Shown one piece after another: positions 8,892 to 16,590 of a stretch of 64,000 nucleotides of DNA. Every line of letters starts with the position of its first letter. Position 1 is the stretch's first letter. This DNA comes from an uncultured Prevotellaceae bacterium (GTDB lineage: Bacteria > Bacteroidota > Bacteroidia > Bacteroidales > Bacteroidaceae), in assembly GCA_946410305.1 (NCBI GenBank), contig CAMJZV010000014.1, positions 18,573 to 82,572 on the forward strand, read 5' to 3'. The position numbers and the translations under genes are program-made. The notes beneath the pieces were generated by a model. The model was given only the letters and a program-made list of their open reading frames with translations, made no database searches and was not told the origin of the DNA.

Positions 8892-8912
8892 ACCTTTTCC
8901 TTTATTTGGGTG

Positions 8913-8944
8913 CAAAAGTACGAATAAGCAAGGAGAAAACCAAA
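8913..8944 (-). promoter_or_regulatory. murF promoter
   Basis: Minus strand TTTG, 20 bases, TACTTTTG; the -7 box ends 21 bases before the murF ATG. Confidence 0.8.
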
Positions 8945-8968
8945 TAAAACCTATTATAATTTGATTTA

Positions 8969-9126
8969 AAACATTTAACCTATTAACATAACATGCCTCA
9001 AAGCCAATGTACATCGGTGTTTGAGGCATGTTAAATGTTTGCTCAACTATTATCGTTCATTTACTTAGTATGCGCAGAAGCAGCTCTGTATACAGCTGAT
9101 AACGATAAAATTCTCTAGAGAATTTT
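8969..9126. repeat. Palindromic non-coding region upstream of murF
   Basis: This part of the 504-base gap between murF and the next gene has no gene. It holds an interrupted long palindrome (ACATGCCTCAAA at 8991 against TTTGAGGCATGTT at 9020, extended outwards by AACATTTAAC / GTTAAATGTT), then CAGCTGAT words at 9093 and a perfect 20-base palindrome of the type AAAATTCTCTAGAGAATTTT at 9107-9126. A second CAGCTGAT follows at 9136. Confidence 0.6.
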
Positions 9127-9280
9127 TGTCAGATACAGCTGATACAGACTCGGCTACAGCTAATACAGAGCTATATACGGCTAACCCAGAAAAAAGGCAT
9201 CGTAAATTAGAAAAAAATTATGATATCACCATCACATTAACCATTTGTTTTTACGTTTCGGATAAAATTTATTCAAAGAC

Positions 9281-9395
9281 AACCTCCCCCCCCACCCCCT
9301 CCATTGCGTGCCACACTCCTACCTTTAGGTGGGAGAAAGGGAGGGGGCTTTTGGTTCCGCAGGAAGGAGAGGGGAGTAGAGGAGGAGTGGCGACC
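9281..9395. repeat. Polypurine/polypyrimidine inverted-repeat block
   Basis: C-rich then G-rich halves (CCCCACCCCCTCC against GGGAGGGGGC; GCCACACTCCT against AGGAGTGGC) can pair over the whole block. It ends at the stop codon of the next gene and may act as its terminator on the minus strand. It resembles the hairpin repeat inside murF. Confidence 0.45.
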
Positions 9396-11129
9396 TTAGT
9401 CGCTAATCTTTTCTACGATGAAGTCGCAGGCGGAGAACCAGTTGCTGGGCTTGCCGTATTGCTGGACGATGTTGCTGTCAAGTGTGACACCATAGGTGAG
9501 GTTGCTGTTGGTGGCGTTGTTGGTAATGGTGATGTCGTCGAGGTAGATGCGGTTCCATCCGTAGCCAACACCACCATGTGCTGTACTCTTGTTGACATCG
9601 AGAGCCAGACAGCCATCGCCGCTTCTGATATCTTTAAGGAAACGGCTGAGGGCAGAGAACCATACGTTACCGCCAGTATCACCATCGGCAGGAATCTCCT
9701 TCTGACAGACGTTGTCACCCACCTGTGCAAAGACCACGATACCTGAGTGCCCGCTATTGGTTTTCCTAGCACGTACCACTGCCGATACACGATAGCGGCC
9801 AGGGCGCAGGTTCTCGAGAGTGCTCTCGAAACGGATGCCGTTGACGTAGTTCTCGCTCCGCACATGGAGATAACCCGTATGCTGGTCAGCGGTATAGTGT
9901 TCGCCACGAGAGGTAAACATATCCTCGTCAGTATATTCCGACGAGTGGTGGACAAGCTTCCAGTGGTTGCGGTTCAGATAGTCCTGGTCGTTGTCGCTGA
10001 GACTGTCAATGTCGGCCGTCTGGTTGCGCAGCACCCCTATTCTGTGTTGCGCATTCTGAACTTCCTGTTTCAGGTCGTCGCGCATGTGTTGACCAATGTC
10101 GTTGGACATATTCATCAGTTCGGCAGCCTGACGATGGGAGAGCATGTAGGGGTAACTGTAAATCTCTTTGTTGAGCGTATAACAGATGGCCTTCTGCTCG
10201 GTAAGCGTGGCAGTGCCGCCAATGCCCGTCATGAGCCAGAGTTTAGCCCTCAGCGCCTCGTAGCTGGTCTTGAGGTTGAGCGTCTTTGGCTCGTCGTAGA
10301 GCTTCTGTCCCATGGTGATGTAGTTGTACTGGTAGACCTCGGCCAACGTGTCGGTGTTGAGTGCCTTGACACGCTCGGGCTCCTTTTGGTGCATTTCACG
10401 CAACAGGTTCTGTGCCACGCTAAGAGCGGTGTTGGAGCGCTCGAGTTCTTCGTCAGGATCGTACGACTTCACCTGAGGAGTCTTCAACTTCGGACAGTGG
10501 AACTCGTACATTCTGCCGTCGGTAATATAGTATTTGTGCTTATCATCGAGGGGCTCGTCCTCCTCATAGGTATTCCATAAGAGCAGATAGGTAGAGCGGA
10601 AGCCGTCGTCATCCTTGAAACCGATGATACGGACGTTCACCAAGGGATGCAGGTGGATTGGGAGAGACTCGCCACTCTCGCCGTAAGCGATGCTGACACC
10701 AGGGAAGACAGCCTGTTCGTCGCCAGCCACATAGCTGTAGTAACTGGAGGCATGAGGTGCCTGTTTATCATAGGCATCAAGAATCTGGCGCAAGGGCAGA
10801 TGGGGGTCGTCGGGCACGTTGCGGAACTCGAAACTCCACTCCTCGAGGTAGTTGGGACCCATGTATGTATTGTCCTTCCCAAGCTTTACTGGGTGAAGCT
10901 TGTTCTTGGGCACCAGTCCACCACCATCATTGGCAGTGTAGATGATGCTGAGGCTGTCCTCCTTACTGCCAGGTATCCACCTGGCCGAGATGTACTTGGG
11001 AGGCCTGCGCACGATGGCTTCTCTGAAGGCGGTGTGCATGGCCTGCGCATGCTTGTTCTCCTGAGCGTGGAGAAGGGTGGTGCTGATGGGGGTCAGCAGA
11101 AGTGCTATGGTAATAATCAGTTGTTTCAT
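9396..11129 (-). CDS. Secreted protein of unknown function with C-terminal beta-sandwich-like domain
   Basis: I do not recognise the family. The 577-residue product has a signal peptide (MKQLIITIALLLTPISTTLLHAQ). The N-terminal half is rich in charged residues with RPPKYISARWIPGS and contains an EYEEDEPLD-like acidic stretch; residues about 430-540 (VNGIRFESTLENLRPGRYRVSAVVRARK, GNVWFSALSRFL, WNRIYLDDI) look like a galactose-binding or CBM-type beta sandwich. It is the last gene of a sigma factor / anti-sigma operon, 24 bases after the anti-sigma gene, so it is probably a periplasmic or surface partner or the main output of that system. Confidence 0.6.
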   Translation of the reverse strand: MKQLIITIALLLTPISTTLLHAQENKHAQAMHTAFREAIVRRPPKYISARWIPGSKEDSLSIIYTANDGGGLVPKNKLHPVKLGKDNTYMGPNYLEEWSFEFRNVPDDPHLPLRQILDAYDKQAPHASSYYSYVAGDEQAVFPGVSIAYGESGESLPIHLHPLVNVRIIGFKDDDGFRSTYLLLWNTYEEDEPLDDKHKYYITDGRMYEFHCPKLKTPQVKSYDPDEELERSNTALSVAQNLLREMHQKEPERVKALNTDTLAEVYQYNYITMGQKLYDEPKTLNLKTSYEALRAKLWLMTGIGGTATLTEQKAICYTLNKEIYSYPYMLSHRQAAELMNMSNDIGQHMRDDLKQEVQNAQHRIGVLRNQTADIDSLSDNDQDYLNRNHWKLVHHSSEYTDEDMFTSRGEHYTADQHTGYLHVRSENYVNGIRFESTLENLRPGRYRVSAVVRARKTNSGHSGIVVFAQVGDNVCQKEIPADGDTGGNVWFSALSRFLKDIRSGDGCLALDVNKSTAHGGVGYGWNRIYLDDITITNNATNSNLTYGVTLDSNIVQQYGKPSNWFSACDFIVEKISD

Positions 11130-11153
11130 CTTTATTATTTTTATGGGTGTTTT

Positions 11154-11888
11154 TTAGAAAATAACGTAATTGGCGGTACTGTCGTTTTGCATCTTGTTCA
11201 TGGCCTGTTCCGCCTGTTTGCCAACGATGCGATAAACCATCTGTTGGAGACGAGCATCAGCAGCGATGAGCCGTTCCACCTGTGCCGAACTGACGCTGTC
11301 GTCCAGTTTCTCCATTTCAGACTCAAGACGGGCAATGCAGTCGGCAAGGTCCTCGGCTGTTGAGGTGGAGTCGGCCGTCGGGTTGGTGGGACGCTGGCTG
11401 CTGGGAGACTTAGCGTGAGCAACCTGAGCAACAATAGTTTCCACCGTTTCCTCTGTGGGCATGACGACTTCCTGCTTCGGCTGGATGCTATCCTTGTCGA
11501 CCACCGTCTTCTCTGCCACCAGTGGAGGCTGTTCGGCAGTGCTCCTTCCCAGATAGAACACCAGCAACAGGGCGATACTCGCCGCAATGCCAGCCATGAG
11601 CCATCTGAGCGCAACGATCTTAGGCTTCTCCCTGACAGCCTTTGGAAGCATCTTCGTCTTCTCGCTGTCATCCTTGATGGGTTGTTCCGATGTTCCGTCT
11701 TCTATCTCAATATCCACCTGTCCGTTGTCGAACAGCGTAAACATCTCTTTGTATTCTGCCCACTCCTCATCCACTTCGTGGGTGCGGAAATACTGTGCCA
11801 GCACCTCTTCCTCGGCAACGCTGGTCTCGCCAGCCATGAACTTGCTGAGCAACTGGGCTATCTCTTGTTTGTCGTATTGTTGTCTCAT
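11154..11888 (-). CDS. Putative membrane anti-sigma factor
   Basis: A 244-residue single-pass membrane protein. The cytoplasmic N-terminus (KQEIAQLLSKFMAGETSVAEEEVLAQYF) resembles the zinc-less anti-sigma domains of Bacteroidota ECF systems; the transmembrane helix is about residues 91-113 (VALRWLMAGIAASIALLLVFYLG); the periplasmic part is low-complexity followed by a charged helical segment. It overlaps the sigma gene by four bases, the usual arrangement for a sigma and its inhibitor. There is no FecR domain and no SusC/SusD pair nearby, so polysaccharide sensing is not indicated. Confidence 0.7.
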   Translation of the reverse strand: MRQQYDKQEIAQLLSKFMAGETSVAEEEVLAQYFRTHEVDEEWAEYKEMFTLFDNGQVDIEIEDGTSEQPIKDDSEKTKMLPKAVREKPKIVALRWLMAGIAASIALLLVFYLGRSTAEQPPLVAEKTVVDKDSIQPKQEVVMPTEETVETIVAQVAHAKSPSSQRPTNPTADSTSTAEDLADCIARLESEMEKLDDSVSSAQVERLIAADARLQQMVYRIVGKQAEQAMNKMQNDSTANYVIF

Positions 11889-12382
11889 TGTTGGTTCCTC
11901 CTCTTTAGTTTGTTGAGTAATTCGTTGCGGGCTCGTGAGAGTAGTGTGGAGACTGACGTCGCCCTGATGCCTAAGATGTCTGCTATCTCGTCTATCTCAC
12001 GGTGCTCCAACTGGCGCATCCTCAGCACCATTCCCGCTGTCGAAGGCAGACTATCAATCTGTTCACCTATCCAGTGCTCCAGTTCCGTATATTCCAGACA
12101 GTCGTACAGCGAGTCTTCATCTATCAACGGCTTCGTGCCTGCAATATCGGCATGCTGATGTGTCGTGCGCCACCTGTCGATACACACCCGTTTGGCGGTA
12201 ATCGCAGCCGAAGCCATCAGGTGAGCCTTGTTGTTAAGTCGTTCATGCAGATTCCACAGCTTTAGCATCACGTCTTGCGCAATGTCCTCCGCATCGTCCT
12301 GAGCAAATCCGAACTGCCCAGCTATCGATACGGCTTTTGCGCGCGTCTCGCCTGCCAAATATGTAAATTCTTTTTGTGTCAT
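11885..12382 (-). CDS. ECF-type RNA polymerase sigma factor
   Basis: A 165-residue sigma-70 family protein with region 2 (DDAEDIAQDVMLKLWNL, about 28-44) and region 4 helix-turn-helix (LEHREIDEIADILGIRATSVSTLLSRAR). ATG at 12382 is chosen over the upstream TTG at 12421. It heads a three-gene operon with an anti-sigma protein and a secreted protein. Its own target promoters are not evident. The divergent folP start lies 94 bases away, so the two promoters share a short AT-rich region. Confidence 0.88.
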   Translation of the reverse strand: MTQKEFTYLAGETRAKAVSIAGQFGFAQDDAEDIAQDVMLKLWNLHERLNNKAHLMASAAITAKRVCIDRWRTTHQHADIAGTKPLIDEDSLYDCLEYTELEHWIGEQIDSLPSTAGMVLRMRQLEHREIDEIADILGIRATSVSTLLSRARNELLNKLKRRNQQ

Positions 12383-12436
12383 TACGCTTATATAACGAAC
12401 AACTCGTAAAATATTAAACAAGAAATCAACTTTTTT

Positions 12437-12467
12437 TTTGTTTTTCCTCTATTTTTTTGTAATTTTG
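12437..12467 (+). promoter_or_regulatory. folP promoter
   Basis: TTTG, 19 bases, TAATTTTG. Only nine bases separate the -7 box from the folP ATG, leaving almost no 5' leader. Confidence 0.75.
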
Positions 12468-12476
12468 CCCACAAAT

Positions 12477-13328
12477 ATGGAATACACGCTGAATTGCAAC
12501 GGGAAATTGCTGGAGCTGAACACGCCGCAGGTGATGGGCATATTGAATGCCACGCCCGACTCGTTCTATGCAGGTAGCAGGACGCAGACGGAGCAGGAGA
12601 TTGCTGAGCGTACGCAACAGATACTGGGCGAAGGAGCCACCATCATCGATGTGGGCGCCTGTTCGACACGTCCTGACAGCGAGCCAGCGACTGAAGGTGA
12701 GGAGATGGAGCGCATGCGTTTCGCACTGAATATCGTCAGACGCGAGGCCCCAGAGGCTGTGATCTCTATAGACACCTACCGACCCGATGTGGCCCGCATG
12801 ACCGTTGAGGAGTTTGGGGCAGACATCATCAACGATGTAGCCGGTCCTGTCCTCGCAACGCCACACTCTCAAAGAGAGAACTTTCAAACGTCAACTCTTG
12901 AACAGCAGAAATCAATGTTCCGCATGGTCAGCCGACTGGGTGTTCCTTATATCTACATGTCGCGCAAGGCTACTATGAAAGAGATTCTGCTGGACTGTGC
13001 AGAGGTGGTAGACAAGCTGCGTTCGATGGGACAAAAGGACATCATTCTAGACCCTGGCTTCGGCTTTGGCAAGACAGTAGAGCAGAACTATGCCGTGATG
13101 CAAGAGCTGGAGCGCATGCAGATGTTGCACCTACCGCTACTGGTGGGTATCTCGCGCAAGTCGATGATCTACCGACTACTGGGCACAACGCCTGAAAAGT
13201 CACTGAATGGCACGACAATGCTTAACACCTTCTCGCTACAGAAGGGTGCAGACATCCTTCGTGTCCACGATGTGAAGGAAGCAGTGGAGGTGGTAAAAAT
13301 GTACGCTTCGCTAGTGAACAGTAAATAA
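12477..13328 (+). CDS. folP: Dihydropteroate synthase
   Basis: Condenses 6-hydroxymethyl-dihydropterin diphosphate with p-aminobenzoate to give dihydropteroate (folate pathway; target of sulfonamides). The 283-residue TIM barrel shows VMGILNATPDSFYAGS, IIDVGACSTRP, ISIDTYRPDV, IINDVAGP, ILDPGFGFGKT and LLVGISRKS in order. The segment HSQRENFQTSTLEQQ (about 131-145) is encoded by a 36-base heptad array and the last residues SLVNSK plus the stop come from another, so both loop 5 region and tail appear remodelled by repeats. It is followed after 26 bases by cdaA, an arrangement common in other phyla with glmM and seen in Bacteroidota with folP. Confidence 0.95.
   Translation: MEYTLNCNGKLLELNTPQVMGILNATPDSFYAGSRTQTEQEIAERTQQILGEGATIIDVGACSTRPDSEPATEGEEMERMRFALNIVRREAPEAVISIDTYRPDVARMTVEEFGADIINDVAGPVLATPHSQRENFQTSTLEQQKSMFRMVSRLGVPYIYMSRKATMKEILLDCAEVVDKLRSMGQKDIILDPGFGFGKTVEQNYAVMQELERMQMLHLPLLVGISRKSMIYRLLGTTPEKSLNGTTMLNTFSLQKGADILRVHDVKEAVEVVKMYASLVNSK
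12866..12901 (+). repeat. Heptad array 2, in frame in folP
   Basis: Units CTCTCAA, an eight-base unit, CTTTCAA and two further variants: five units, 36 bases, a multiple of three. Confidence 0.55.
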
Positions 13329-13346
13329 CGAATAGTAAATAGACAA
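13311..13346 (+). repeat. Heptad array 3, folP tail to cdaA leader
   Basis: Five units of the TAGTGAA / CAGTAAA word. It encodes the last residues and the stop codon of FolP and most of the 26-base gap to cdaA. Confidence 0.7.
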
Positions 13347-13354
13347 ATTACAAG

Positions 13355-14131
13355 GTGTTTTTCGAATTTGGAATAAAGGATATTATCGACATCGTACTCG
13401 TCGCACTGACGCTGTTCTATGTCTATCGTCTCATGAAGGAGTCGCGCTCGCTGAACGTCTTCATGGGTATTCTGGTGTTCGTGGTCTTCTGGCTGGTCGT
13501 CTCGCAAGTGTTGGAGATGAAACTGCTGGGCAGCATCCTCGACAAACTGGTATCGGTGGGCGTCATTGCCCTCATCATCCTGTTCCAGGAAGACATCCGC
13601 AAATTTCTCTATAATTTAGGCGGACACCAGCGCATGCGAGCCCTGCGCCGCCTATTCTCTTCCGCTGAGAAGAAGCAGAACCCTGAACAGCTAAAGCAGA
13701 TTATCATGCCCATCGTGATGGCATGTATGTCGATGAGCAAGAAAAAGGTGGGCGCCCTCATCGTTATCCAGCGCGCCACACCCCTTGACGACATCGTTGC
13801 CACAGGTGAGCAAATTGATGCCAGGATTAGTCAGCAGTTGATAGAAAACATCTTCTTCAAGAACTCACCACTACACGATGGAGCAATGATTATCTCTCGT
13901 CAGCGCATCAAGGCTGCAGGATGCATCCTACCTGTCAGCCACAGTCTCGACATTCCCAAGGAGTTGGGCCTACGCCACCGTGCGGCATTGGGCATCACCC
14001 ATGAAAGCGACTGTATCGCCATCGTAGTAAGTGAGGAAACGGGCAGCATCTCAGTAGCTATCCGCAGTGACTTCCAGTTGCGTCTGTCAGCAGAGAAGCT
14101 GGAGAGTATCCTAACGCAGGAGTTGGCGTAA
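13355..14131 (+). CDS. cdaA: Diadenylate cyclase (c-di-AMP synthase)
   Basis: Makes cyclic di-AMP from two ATP; membrane-bound CdaA/DacA type. The 258-residue protein has three predicted N-terminal membrane helices (about 10-70: IVLVALTLFYVYRL, GILVFVVFWLVVSQ, VGVIALIILFQ) and a DisA_N catalytic domain with the two hallmark motifs, SPLHDGAMII (DGA) and LGLRHRAALGI (RHR). The start is GTG at 13355, preceded by ACAAGG; the protein start MFFEF is typical of the family in this phylum. Probably cotranscribed with folP, from which it is separated by a heptad array. Confidence 0.93.
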   Translation: MFFEFGIKDIIDIVLVALTLFYVYRLMKESRSLNVFMGILVFVVFWLVVSQVLEMKLLGSILDKLVSVGVIALIILFQEDIRKFLYNLGGHQRMRALRRLFSSAEKKQNPEQLKQIIMPIVMACMSMSKKKVGALIVIQRATPLDDIVATGEQIDARISQQLIENIFFKNSPLHDGAMIISRQRIKAAGCILPVSHSLDIPKELGLRHRAALGITHESDCIAIVVSEETGSISVAIRSDFQLRLSAEKLESILTQELA

Positions 14132-14147
14132 ACGTAAACGCTAAAAA

Positions 14148-14182
14148 AATGAAGAGTGAAGAATGAAGAATGAAGAATAATT
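14148..14182 (+). repeat. Heptad array 4, abutting pta promoter
   Basis: Exactly five heptads (AATGAAG, AGTGAAG, two more AATGAAG and a degenerate AATAATT). It runs directly into the pta -7 box. Confidence 0.8.
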
Positions 14183-14184
14183 TG

Positions 14185-14192
14185 TAACTTTG
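14185..14192 (+). promoter_or_regulatory. pta-ackA promoter, -7 box
   Basis: TAACTTTG, 38 bases before the pta ATG. The -33 region lies inside heptad array 4 and lacks TTTG. Confidence 0.6.
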
Positions 14193-14230
14193 CAGACAAG
14201 AAAACATTATTATATTTAAAACAAACAACT

Positions 14231-15241
14231 ATGGATTTATTAAGTCAAATCGTAGCACGTGCTAAAAGCAACAAACAGCGTATTGTACTTCCAGAAGCAG
14301 AAGAGGAGCGAACCCTTATTGCCGCCGACAAGGCGTTGGGTGACGAACTTGCTGACATCATCCTGATTGGTAACCCCGCCAAGGTAGACGCTCTGGCTAA
14401 AGAGAAGGGGCTGAAGAACATCGGTAAGGCCACCCTCATCGACCCAGAGAACTATGACAAGAGCGAGGAGCTGGCTGAGAAACTTGCAGAGATTCGCAAA
14501 TCAAAAGGTATGACCATTGAGGAAGCCCGCAAGCTGGTGAAGAATCCTCTGTACTTGGGTTGTATGATTATTAAGACCGAGGGCGCCGATGGTCAGATTA
14601 GTGGTGCACTGTCAACCACTGGCGACACCCTGCGTCCTGCCCTGCAGATTATTAAGTGCCAGCCAGGCATCACCTGCGTCAGCGGTGGTCTGCTGCTCAT
14701 TTCTAAGCAGAAGCAGTATGGTGAGGATGGTGTACTCGTCATTGCCGACGTTGCCGTAACGCCCATGCCCGATGCTAACCAGTTGGCTCAGATTGCCGTC
14801 TGCACCGCTCAGATGGCTAAAGCTGTTGCTGGTTTCGAGGATCCCCGAGTAGCTATGCTGAGCTTCTCAACAAAGGGCTCTGCAAAGCATGAGGTTTGCG
14901 ACAAAGTCATTGAGGCAACCAAGTTGGCCAAGGAGATGGCTCCTGACCTGAAGATTGACGGTGAACTGCAGGCTGACGCTGCTCTCGTACCTTCTGTAGG
15001 TGCCAAGAAGGCTCCCGGTTCTGACATCGCCGGTAAGGCCAACGTACTGGTATTCCCCAACCTCGAGGTAGGTAACATTGGCTATAAGATGGTACAGCGC
15101 CTGGGTGATGCTATCGCTATCGGTCCTGTGCTGCAGGGTATCGCACGTCCTGTCAACGACCTCTCTCGTGGCTGCTCTGTAGACGACATCTACTATATGA
15201 TTGCCATCACAGCCTGTCAGGCTATGGACGCGAAGAAGTAA
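14231..15241 (+). CDS. pta: Phosphate acetyltransferase
   Basis: Converts acetyl-CoA and phosphate to acetyl phosphate. The 336-residue protein is the short single-domain form (PTA_PTB fold) beginning MDLLSQIVARAKSNKQRIVLPEAEEERTL; SGALSTTGDTLRPALQII and FSTKGSAKHE are conserved active-site segments, ending with GPVLQGIARPVNDLSRGCSVDDI. It pairs with ackA 77 bases downstream to form the acetate/ATP branch of fermentation; the gap is occupied by a double heptad array rather than by a terminator. Confidence 0.97.
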   Translation: MDLLSQIVARAKSNKQRIVLPEAEEERTLIAADKALGDELADIILIGNPAKVDALAKEKGLKNIGKATLIDPENYDKSEELAEKLAEIRKSKGMTIEEARKLVKNPLYLGCMIIKTEGADGQISGALSTTGDTLRPALQIIKCQPGITCVSGGLLLISKQKQYGEDGVLVIADVAVTPMPDANQLAQIAVCTAQMAKAVAGFEDPRVAMLSFSTKGSAKHEVCDKVIEATKLAKEMAPDLKIDGELQADAALVPSVGAKKAPGSDIAGKANVLVFPNLEVGNIGYKMVQRLGDAIAIGPVLQGIARPVNDLSRGCSVDDIYYMIAITACQAMDAKK

Positions 15242-15247
15242 TAATTC

Positions 15248-15314
15248 GCTATTGGCTGTTGGCTATTGGCTTTTGGCAAGCTAACGGCTAACAGCTAAAA
15301 GCTAAAAGCAAAAA
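15248..15314 (+). repeat. Heptad array 5 (double), between pta and ackA
   Basis: Four heptads of the type GCTATTG, a four-base joint GCAA, then about five of the type GCTAAAA. It is the longest simple array in the window and fills the gap almost to the ackA ATG. Confidence 0.8.
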
Positions 15315-15318
15315 AAAT

Positions 15319-16509
15319 ATGAAGATATTAGTATTGAATTGTGGCTCATCATCTATCAAGTACGCCTTGTACAACATGGATGACAAGAGCGTTATGACTA
15401 GCGGTGGTGCTGAGCGCGTAGGCTTGGACAATGCCTTTGTGAAGGTGAAGCTGGCCAATGGTGAGAAGAAGCAGATCATGCACGACATCCCTGAGCATAC
15501 TGAAGGTGTGAAGTTCATTTTCTCTCTGCTCACCGATCCTGAGATTGGTGTGATTAAGAGTCTCGACGAGATCGATGCCGTAGGTCATCGTATGGTGCAT
15601 GGTGGCGAGAAGTTTAACAAGTCTGTAGTGCTGACCGACGAGGTCCTGAAGGCCTTCGAGGAGTGCTCTGACCTAGCTCCGCTGCACAACCCTGCCAACC
15701 TGAAGGGTGTGAACGCCGTGAAGGAACTGATGCCTGGTCTGCCCCAGGTAGGTGTGTTCGACACAGCTTTCCATCAGACCATGCCTGCCAAGGCTTACAT
15801 GTATGCCATTCCTTACGAGCTATACGAGAAATATGGTGTACGCCGCTATGGTTTCCACGGCACCTCTCACCGTTACGTATCAGCTCGTGCACTGGAATTC
15901 CTGGGTATGAAGGCTGAGGGCACCAAGATGATTACCTGCCACATCGGCAATGGTGGTTCTATCGCTGCTGTACTCGACGGTAAGTGCATAGACACCTCAA
16001 TGGGTCTCACCCCGCTGGAGGGGCTTGTGATGGGTACTCGTTCCGGTGATATCGACGGTGGCGCTGTTACCTTCTTGGAGAAGAAGCTCGGTCTGGATGC
16101 CGACGGTATGTCAAACCTGCTCAACAAGAAGAGTGGTGTAGCTGGTATCACTGGTGGTTCGAGCGATATGCGCGACGTAGAAAATGCTGCCAAGGCTGGC
16201 GAACCTCGTGCCGTACTGGCTCAGCAGATGTATTTCTATCGCATTAAGAAGTATATCGGTGCTTATGCTGCTGCTATGGGTGGTGTAGATGTTATTGTGT
16301 TCACTGCTGGTGTTGGCGAGAACCAGATCTCTATGCGCTCTGAGGTTTGTAAGGGCCTGGAGTTCCTGGGCGTGAAGTTCGACGAACAGAAGAACAACGT
16401 TCGTGGTGAAGAGGCTGTTATCTCTGCTGACGATTCAAAGGTAAAGGTCGTTGTCATCCCCACCGACGAGGAGCTGATGATCGCTACCGATACGATGAAC
16501 CTGTTGTAA
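15319..16509 (+). CDS. ackA: Acetate kinase
   Basis: Transfers phosphate between acetyl phosphate and ADP, yielding ATP and acetate. The 396-residue ASKHA-fold protein starts MKILVLNCGSSSIKYALY, contains VGHRMVHGG, DTAFHQTMP (catalytic Asp), YGFHGTSHRYV, ITCHIGNGGS and FTAGVGEN, all family signatures. Length matches the family. It ends with a strong bidirectional terminator shared with the convergent kdgK. Confidence 0.97.
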   Translation: MKILVLNCGSSSIKYALYNMDDKSVMTSGGAERVGLDNAFVKVKLANGEKKQIMHDIPEHTEGVKFIFSLLTDPEIGVIKSLDEIDAVGHRMVHGGEKFNKSVVLTDEVLKAFEECSDLAPLHNPANLKGVNAVKELMPGLPQVGVFDTAFHQTMPAKAYMYAIPYELYEKYGVRRYGFHGTSHRYVSARALEFLGMKAEGTKMITCHIGNGGSIAAVLDGKCIDTSMGLTPLEGLVMGTRSGDIDGGAVTFLEKKLGLDADGMSNLLNKKSGVAGITGGSSDMRDVENAAKAGEPRAVLAQQMYFYRIKKYIGAYAAAMGGVDVIVFTAGVGENQISMRSEVCKGLEFLGVKFDEQKNNVRGEEAVISADDSKVKVVVIPTDEELMIATDTMNLL

Positions 16510-16539
16510 ATGGGAAGACCATTTACACCTATATAAAAT

Positions 16540-16568
16540 AAGCGAGGCTTGAACGGCCTCGCTTTTTT
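16540..16568. terminator. Bidirectional terminator between ackA and kdgK
   Basis: GCGAGGC / GCCTCGC stem with a T run to the right and an A-rich run to the left, so it can stop ackA on the plus strand and kdgK on the minus strand. Confidence 0.85.
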
Positions 16569-16590
16569 GTATTTGTTCTGTTCGAATGTA

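Noticed and set aside
9747..10580. Open frame of 277 codons antisense to the secreted protein gene
   Set aside because: The sense product has a signal peptide and operon context, the antisense one has neither.
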